Assembly (NCBI GenBank): GCA_000507305.1
Contig: DF239113.1
Coordinates: 85,042-149,041, forward strand
DNA length: 64,000 bases
Direction: 5' to 3'
Origin: Breviolum minutum Mf 1.05b.01
Taxonomy: Eukaryota > Sar > Dinophyceae > Suessiales > Symbiodiniaceae
Made by a program: the position numbers and the translations under genes. Of the stretch, positions 57,886 through 64,000 are shown piece by piece. Positions within the stretch are counted from its first letter, which is position 1. Every line of letters begins with the position of its first letter. Under the pieces are notes generated by a model. That model did no database searches. It was not told where the DNA came from and saw only the letters and a program-made list of their open reading frames with translations.

Positions 57886-57990
57886 ACTAAGTAGGTGGTG
57901 GTTTCAACCTATCTGAAAAATAATAGTAAAATTGGATCATTTCCCCAATTTTAGGGATGAACATAAAACATATTTCAAACCGCCACCCAG
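57886..57990. repeat. Family A element copy
   Basis: CTACTAAGTAGGTGGTGG ... TCAAACCGCCACCCAG, flanked by TTAT on both sides. Confidence 0.85.
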
Positions 57991-58149
57991 TTATTGTAAT
58001 CCACATATAACTGGGTAGCATTTCATATAACTGCCATAAGCCCCCAAAACCATGAAAAATAAAGCTTTTGGCCACCTAAAAACCAGGTTATGTACCATAA
58101 AACCCTCTAAAAAGGTAGGTTTTTGGGGTCCAAGGGTGGGTAGTATTTT

Positions 58150-58490
58150 TGATCCTCAAAAAAAAACAGCTGAAAATTTGATCACTGCTTGCAGGCCCCG
58201 CTGCCTCGCTGAAATGTTGGTGAATCAGTTTGTTCGCCTCAGCGGTTTGAACGACATGGTCGTGATGAGTTCGAGTTCTAAGGGCGAAACAAAACCAGGG
58301 AGACTTTTGGGTTGTAAAAAGCAATGAATTCATTGGAAGTTTATGTATCCAAAAGTCATCATACAAATCATTTATGATTTTTCTGTTTCTGTATCCTTCT
58401 TCTGTATCCTTAAATGAATAACAAAGATCCCTCCAAGGGGAGGTAGAAAAACTATGAAAAACTGGGGACTTGGAAGGCTTAATCTGTAGA
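58150..58490 (-). CDS. Coding block downstream of 58622-59580, same gene likely
   Basis: The minus frame is stop-free: FKDTEEGYRNRKIINDLYDD, FWIHKLPMNSLLFTTQKSPW, then HDHVVQTAEANKLIHQHFSE. A natural acceptor (TTTCTACAG|ATTAAG) lies at its start, after the A element at 58514-58621. It is read together with 58622-59580 as one minus-strand gene of over 400 codons. Function unknown. Confidence 0.5.
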
Positions 58491-58513
58491 AATACACAAA
58501 GATACATTGCAAA

Positions 58514-58621
58514 GTGGTGGTTTCAAGGATCTTTTTAATATATTCTTGCCCTCAAAAATTGGGAAAATGAACAATTTGACTGATACTGATATTTTTCAAA
58601 TGGGTTGAATCCGCCAACTAG
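58514..58621. mobile_element. Family A element in reverse orientation between two coding blocks
   Basis: On the plus strand GTGGTGGTTTCAAGGATC ... TTTTCAAATGGGTTGAATCC then GCCAACTAG. On the minus strand it starts CTA|GTTGGCGG right after the preceding exon. Confidence 0.85.
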
Positions 58622-59580
58622 ACCAACAAAATTTGAGTTTCTGACAATTCTGCGAAAACGTGACCTTTTTTTGGGATGGTGCGTTGAGAAGTGACCCGAA
58701 AATCAAAGATTGGAAAGGTGACCTCCTTTCCATTGAAAACGTACATCTTCCGATTCCCCCCTGCCACATGGGAGGTCTATGGAAGTTGTTCACAGATGCA
58801 TCTGGGCGAATTACAATCATTCCTACACCTGAATTAAGGCACCACACACTTGCGGTCAGTTCTTGGCCTGACTTTCAGGCGATTTCGCCTGACATCTTCT
58901 GCCGACACCGTGGGATGGTCATCACGGCATGTGGTGCCCCGAGAGCCGCCATAACTGAGGATAGCCTCATCCCTTGTTTCGCTCTGCGGAGGCAGTTCTA
59001 GCCGTTTGAGGCTCACGTCTCGGATCGCTCTACTTGCGTTGAGGTTGAAATAGCAGACAATCTGTCTCTTCGAGGTTTGGGTCGGCTGTGACATTGATAG
59101 TCTTGGGTCGGCTTTCGCGTCGTTAGATCATGCGAATGTCTGTCCTGAGATCTGTTTCGGGAGAAGATTACAGATGTTTGCTTCTTCATCTCGCATACCG
59201 GAATCATGTTGAACTGACCGCCCCTCAAAGGGATTGAATAGGGTGAGTAGGAGTTCCCTGCGATACGCGGCGATCCTCTGCCATCGTTGGCGATGCAAAG
59301 AGCCTTTTCGAGGTTTAGCATCTCTATCAGTGATGATAATGTCTGCTACCATAGGCTCGTGCAAATGCTTGCAGTTTTCTGTAGGCGAATCGCATGTAGT
59401 GCAATGCTCCAGAGTCTCCTTCTCCAAAGCACTTGAAGCTGCCAACTGATCTTTCGGCAAGTGTCCTAACTTTCTGGCTGCTTGCTGCTCTAAAAGTTCA
59501 TCTGCCACTAATCTGCCCCCTTCACGGCGGGTACATTCCACCTGAATTAAGGGAATTTTGGGGAAGGTCGTGTTTACTCA
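58622..59580 (-). CDS. Coding block of about 319 codons with three in-frame stops, bounded by A elements
   Basis: The minus frame starts after the A element at 59585 (CCAGTAG|TTGAG): RREGGRLVADELLEQQAARK, HCTTCDSPTENCKHLHEPMV, HRQRWQRIAAYRRELLLTLF. It crosses TGA at 59128-59130 (QTFA-W-SNDAKADPRLS), then RQIVCYFNLNASRAIRDVSL, TAA at 58834-58836 (VVP-Q-FRCRNDCNS) and TAG at 58777-58779 (QLP-Q-TSHVAGG). It ends at TTGGTCTA|GTTGGCGG of the next A element. First-position G is about 35% in the first 60 codons. Cys/His clusters are present but fit no known finger. A plus-strand open frame (58660-59001) is rejected as a shadow. Confidence 0.6.
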
Positions 59581-59584
59581 ACTA

Positions 59585-59662
59585 CTGGTTGGTGGTTTCA
59601 ACCCATCTGAAAATATTCCTCAAAATGGGAATCTTCCCCAAATGTTTGAAACCACCACCTAG
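59585..59662. mobile_element. Family A element, shortened, at an exon border
   Basis: CTGGTTGGTGGTTTCAACCC ... GTTTGAAACCACCACCTAG with part of the core missing. Confidence 0.85.
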
Positions 59663-59905
59663 ACAACCATTGGGGGTGACATTGAAATTCTATCTGGCCA
59701 AATGGAGTAATATTTCGCCAGCCACACGATTTCCATCAAAGAAGGGGTCCCATGAAACCGTTTCAAAAAGCTAGCTGAAACTAGGGTTGTTTGCTCCTGT
59801 GAGGTCGCGATGAAATTTGACCAGCTGCTTGGCTTATGGTGTTTTGGACATGTAAATATACCGTCGTTTAACTGAGATCCTATTAGCCACATGCTGATGA
59901 ATCCA

Positions 59906-60004
59906 GGACCCCATAGAATCCATGGGAAGGGTATATTCACTTACATTTATCACCAAAAGTCAACCAAAGATGGGTAAATACAACATTCCCATGGATGGTA
60001 TGGG
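59906..60004. repeat. Family I inverted repeat
   Basis: CCATAGAATCCATGGGAAGG ... ACATTCCCATGGATGGTATG. Confidence 0.85.
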
Positions 60005-60360
60005 ATGCAAATCTTAAAGTTTGAGATCAACTAAGATTTTCTTTCACAAGTTTCCAGTCAAACATTTCAAATAAAAACATCCACTATAATGACATACATT
60101 CCATGAAATCCTGGTGAATGACGTTTTTTTGAAAAAATCTATGGCTGTTCAATGAAATAACTAACTCCTAAATTCCTAACCAATAACAGGGTAGTTAAGC
60201 AGTATAATCCCCCAAAAAACACCACATTGAACCAAGCGTTGTGGTAGCTTATTATCAGTACAATACTTGGAGGGCCATCCCAGTTAGTAAGTAGTTAGTA
60301 ACCATAATTGAAACCTTAGGGAACATTGATTAGGGGAATGACCCCCTTAAGACTCCTATT

Positions 60361-60461
60361 CTAGTTGGTGGTTGAACCAACCCATCTGAAAAATATTAGT
60401 CAAATTGGAAATCTTCCCCAAGTATGGGGTGAAAATAAAAAATATTTGAAACCACCACCTA
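60361..60461. repeat. Family A element copy, abutting D
   Basis: CTAGTTGGTGGTTGAACC ... TGAAACCACCACCTA; its last bases are shared with the D element that follows. Confidence 0.9.
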
Positions 60462-60589
60462 CAAGAAGGGGCCCCCTAACTACTATAAGTGGATTTATCC
60501 CTAGTTATACCCATTTACAACCATGGTTAAATAGGGTTTGTTGGGGTTATAACTACCTTTATAACTAGGGTGCCGGGCCCCATCTTGTA
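60461..60589. repeat. Family D element copy
   Basis: ACAAGAAGGGGCCCCCTAAC ... GCCGGGCCCCATCTTGTA. Confidence 0.9.
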
Positions 60590-60714
60590 GCTATTAAACC
60601 AAGAATATTTCTTTGGCTCAATTGGTCCCCCAGTGAAATCGGGAAAGCCAAGAGACCAACTGTTGAAAGGGCGACACTGTCATAAAAGAGCTCATTCCTC
60701 CTGAAAAAACACAC

Positions 60715-60847
60715 ACTTGGATGTCCCGGAACGGAAGTTAGGATCAATGGTTAGTAAATAGGTTATAACCTACTTATACATGGTGTATATTTGGGGTTAT
60801 AAGCCACTTATATACTTACCTTTTACTAACTTCCTGGGACATCCTAG
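60715..60847. repeat. Family B element copy
   Basis: ACTTGGATGTCCCGGAACGG ... ACTTCCTGGGACATCCTAG. Confidence 0.85.
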
Positions 60848-61935
60848 CAGGGCACGGCCATCCCGACAGAAGGAGACGAACCTGGACGAACGTCCCTTCA
60901 GTTTTCGTAGGTATTTTTTGAGACCAATGACCAATCCAATTGAGATTTTTTTTGGGGTGTGTGTATCTCAAAAAAAAGGAGATACTGGGATGGTACTTAG
61001 TAAATGGATTATTTCACCCCTATATAATGTAGGTTGTTTACTAAACCCGTAAGATCCGGTGAAAGAAACCAACTTACGATCACGGCTTCTTACGATCACT
61101 TCCAGCCGGAATTCCAAAAAATACTAACAGCACCTTTTTGGTGGGTAACATTTTGTCATGCATTGGTACGTTCGGTGGGCCCCTACGACCGTTATCAATG
61201 AGAGTGAAATCACACCCCTATAAGTAGGGTGAAAAACACACTCCAGTGAAACCCATGTATTTTTTCGGCCATTTATATTGGGGGTTTCCTAAAATGATGG
61301 TACCCAACAAACCCATGGTTTTTCCTACTAAAAATGATCAGCACTTGGGGTGTGAATTGGGGGTACCCACCATTTAAGGAAACACCCATATGAAGTTCTT
61401 TCATGCCCTTTAACAACTCGGAAGGAGGGCCCACCTTGTAGCAGCTAGAAACCTCTCAAACCGTGCAGGCGGTAGGTGGGCTGGTGAGTTGTACCAGGAT
61501 TCCATGCAGGAGAAATCCCCACGGTATATATTTATAGCTTGTTTTTTTCATGATAAATGTACCCTGGAAGTCGTGGCCACCACTTTAAACATGGTAAACT
61601 TCCTTTTAGATAATTGTCTAAACCCCAAAAATAACAATGGTGAAACTCGTTACCACCACCCTATTAAAACTGGTGGTCAAGGACTTCCAGGAGGATCATT
61701 CCAGGACTTGTTAGTGGTGAAATACCCATGAGTAGTAAGTCCCCTAAGTAGGGTTGTTCCTCTTCCAAATGGCCGAACTCCATGGCTTACAATGATGGGG
61801 GTTAATTACTAACCACTTACAAGTCTTGGGATGATTAACCCTTCAAGTACTTTCCATTGAATCCTGGTAGGGATCCTTATAATGGTTTATGAAATACTCA
61901 CCATATAACTGGATGACTGGTGTATTTCATCCCAT

Positions 61936-62166
61936 ACAAGAAGGGGCCCCCTAACTACTATTTTCGTGGATGTATCCCTAGTTATACCCGTTTACAACCA
62001 TGGTTTTTCATAGGGTTTGCCGGGGTTATAACTACCTTATACCCTCTGGTAAACTAACATAGCAATGGAATATCCCCATTTTTAATAGGAAATACATCTT
62101 CAAAGGGTTCATTTTCCATTGCTATGTTAGATTACCGGGGTGTAACTAGGGGGGGCCCTTCTTGTA
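61936..62166. mobile_element. Family D element with a family E element nested inside
   Basis: D ends ACAAGAAGGGGCCCCCTAAC ... GGGGGGGCCCTTCTTGTA. The sequence expected as CCTTATAACTAGG is split by the E element. Confidence 0.9.
62041..62144. mobile_element. Family E element, precise insertion with TA duplication
   Basis: CCCTCTGGTAAACTAACATA ... TATGTTAGATTACCGGGGTG, with TA on each side. Removing it and one TA restores the D sequence seen at 60.56 kb. Confidence 0.9.
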
Positions 62167-62320
62167 GGTACCCCAAATTCCAGTCCTTCAATACTTGGTT
62201 CTTCATCAAAGGATGGCTGCCGGCTGTGCTTCTGTGAGGACACAGCATCGAAGCCACCCGTCATTTTGGCGGCACGGGGGCACCGTTGACGTCAAGGAAG
62301 AAAACCAACACAGCAAACAC

Positions 62321-62442
62321 ACTTGGATGTCCCAGGAAGATAGTAAATGGTTGGTAAGTGGGTTATAGCCCCAATATACCCCATTTATAACTAGGTTATA
62401 CCCCATTTACTAAGCATTTACCAAGTTCCTGGGACATCCAAG
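62321..62442. repeat. Family B element copy
   Basis: ACTTGGATGTCCCAGGAAGA ... AGTTCCTGGGACATCCAAG. Confidence 0.9.
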
Positions 62443-62939
62443 CAGGTCAGCAAAAGGGATCCGGATCTATCTGGGTCAAATTCGAGATAATATTTCACCA
62501 ACCTAGTTCCTATGGTTTGCCTGAAATAGCCGGGGATGATCCAGTACTTTTCACCACCATTTTGGGGGAAATCAAAATCGTGTGAGGTCACTATAATTTG
62601 ACAAGGAATCTATGTCCTGATCCGGAACTACTGTATATATATGTCCTAAGAATTGGTCTACCGACGGATTCCGAAACTATATATCTTGTGTTTGCTCCAT
62701 CAACGGCAAAACATGCGCACAACAAAAACGCACGACTTGAACACACACACACAGACATGTATAGTCAATTTTTTTTGGCCCTTCTTGGGTAGTGTTTTTT
62801 TCAGCCAGTGGCTCATGCAGATTAGGATGTTCGGCAAAAACCTTTTCTATATGACTGAAGTGTGTCTTCCTTCGAGCCTCAAAATGTTGCTAAAAAGAAT
62901 TGGGATGTGAAGACAGAATGACAGAATGGGATGATACAC

Positions 62940-63066
62940 AACCCAGAAGTTTAACAGCAAATGCCCCTGAAAAATGATGTTTTAGGAAAACTCGAGTTTA
63001 TCGAGTTTCCTTTTAAAGGGCCCTTTGTACCTTTTCAGGAGCAAACTGTTAGACTTTGGGAGTATA
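62940..63066. repeat. Family E element copy with inner palindrome
   Basis: CAACCCAGAAGTTTAACAGC ... GCAAACTGTTAGACTTTGGG; the centre contains GAAAACTCGAGTTTATCGAG and TTTCCTTT. Confidence 0.75.
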
Positions 63067-63498
63067 GATGAAGTGCGCGGCTGGTGCGAAACCACTTTTT
63101 TGGTATCTTTGTTGCGAAGGCGAGCTGCTCGGATGATTTAGGATATGCAAGAATGGTCATCCCAAAAGCGCATGAATCAAGTCACCATTTTACGATCAGA
63201 ACAGCCCCCGGGTGAATTTCAGGATTTGCTATACAAAACACTCTCGGATGTGTAAATACCTACAATTACCCCACCCAAAAGTGCCCAGTTTTGGTAGGAA
63301 AAAAAAGACCATACGTCTGGGCCAATTCTATACTATCATTCATCAACCTGAATGTTTCGGGGATTTTGGGGGTGAACTCCCTTACTAAAACCACCGTTTG
63401 GGGTGGACCTCAACATGAGGTCGCTATGATTTGCCCAATACATTTGAGCATCTGGGTATGTTAGTTTACCGGGCCGGGGAAACTTAAGGCCCGGTAGT

Positions 63499-63600
63499 CT
63501 AGTTGGTGGTTTCAACCCATTTGAAAAATATGCTCGTCAAATTGGATCATTTCCCCAAGTAGGGGAAATAATGAAAAATATGTGAAACCACCAACAGTAG
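63499..63600. repeat. Family A element copy
   Basis: CTAGTTGGTGGTTTCAACCC ... GTGAAACCACCAACAGTAG. Confidence 0.85.
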
Positions 63601-63892
63601 TGTTTTTCAATACCCAATGATCCAAAAACAGGGACGAATATTAGCTGGGATCTACCCCCCCTTTCCCCCTTCCATGCCATCGACACAACTGAGTCGGTTG
63701 GTTTAGTAGTTGGGATTCCGGAATTTGTACATCCTGGTGGTCGTAACGTTCCAGCATCTTTGGGGGGGGGGGGGTGAATCTAACATACAGTATCCTATAC
63801 CATCCATGGGACTGGTATATTTACCACCCTTTTTAGCTGATTTTTATGGTTTTCATGTAGGTAAATACACCATGTTCCCATGGATTCTATGT

Positions 63893-64000
63893 GATACACC
63901 CCCCGAAATTTAACATGGAACCTGAAAAATAATGGTTTCCAGATGGACTTTCCTTTTCCAGGGACTTATTTTCAGGTTCCATGTTAAATTTCGGGTGTGT
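63893..64000. repeat. Family E element cut by the window end
   Basis: ATACACCCCCCGAAATTTAA ... CCATGTTAAATTTCGGGTGT. Confidence 0.85.

Noticed and set aside
58660..59001. Plus-strand frame with KLFTDASG, resembling an RNase H or reverse-transcriptase motif
   Set aside because: The rest shows no reverse-transcriptase features and the minus strand has the better coding statistics over a longer span.
1..64000. rRNA, tRNA, prophage, bacterial operons
   Set aside because: No recognisable conserved RNA blocks, Shine-Dalgarno-led gene clusters or phage genes were seen on either strand.

Overview
The window reads as nuclear DNA of a protist, most likely a dinoflagellate-lineage alveolate. There is no bacterial operon structure, rRNA, tRNA, CRISPR array or phage gene. 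Coding sequence comes in short blocks on both strands, separated by a very large number of short inverted-repeat (MITE-like) elements. These fall into at least fifteen families; the commonest (family A) has about 27 copies in 64 kb. No search or folding program was run, so every family and exon call below is a reading by eye.

Two features dominate. First, the best coding frames are crossed by in-frame TGA, TAA and TAG codons that sit where Trp (TGA) or Gln (TAA, TAG) would fit. Clear cases are 318-530, 15418-15881, 32206-32696, 52711-52989, 56335-56962 and 58622-59580. Second, several inverted-repeat elements sit inside these frames, have GT...AG (sometimes GA...AG) ends, and leave the frame open when removed. 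That is the behaviour of introners, mobile elements that become introns. Reassignment of all three stops has been reported for the syndinian Amoebophrya from Karlodinium veneficum, and introners are known from Amoebophrya genomes, so a syndinian relative is the best guess. This is inference.

Layout. 0-7.3 kb: a microsatellite, a plus-strand coding series (318-1504), a minus-strand membrane-protein series (5115-2782), and a long plus-strand block (6260-7214). 7.3-16.4 kb: element mosaic with coding islands at 9.4, 11.9, 13.8, 14.7 (EF-hand), 15.4-15.9 (with an A element inside) and 16.2 kb (PP2C-like tail). 17-21.4 kb: a 71-bp minisatellite and a minus-strand gene running from a voltage-gated-channel S6-like segment (21.3 kb) into a coiled-coil region (20.0-20.7 kb). 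21.4-32.7 kb: mosaic with islands at 24.1, 25.2, 25.5, 28.0, 30.0 and 32.2-32.7 kb and a 250-bp ATG microsatellite. 33.5-39 kb: a 1.5-kb inverted repeat and channel-like exons (S4 at 33.7 kb, S3 at 36.3 kb). 39-52 kb: mostly elements, a 627-base N gap inside a tandem repeat, and islands at 45.4 and 47.9 kb. 52.7-59.6 kb: the three best examples of stop codons read as sense. 60-64 kb: elements only, including a precise nested insertion.

Exon borders are estimates. With stop codons unusable as a guide, I chose frames from base periodicity (G rich at position 1, poor at position 2), peptide composition and splice-like borders. Several apparent single-base frameshifts fall in homopolymers and may be assembly errors.
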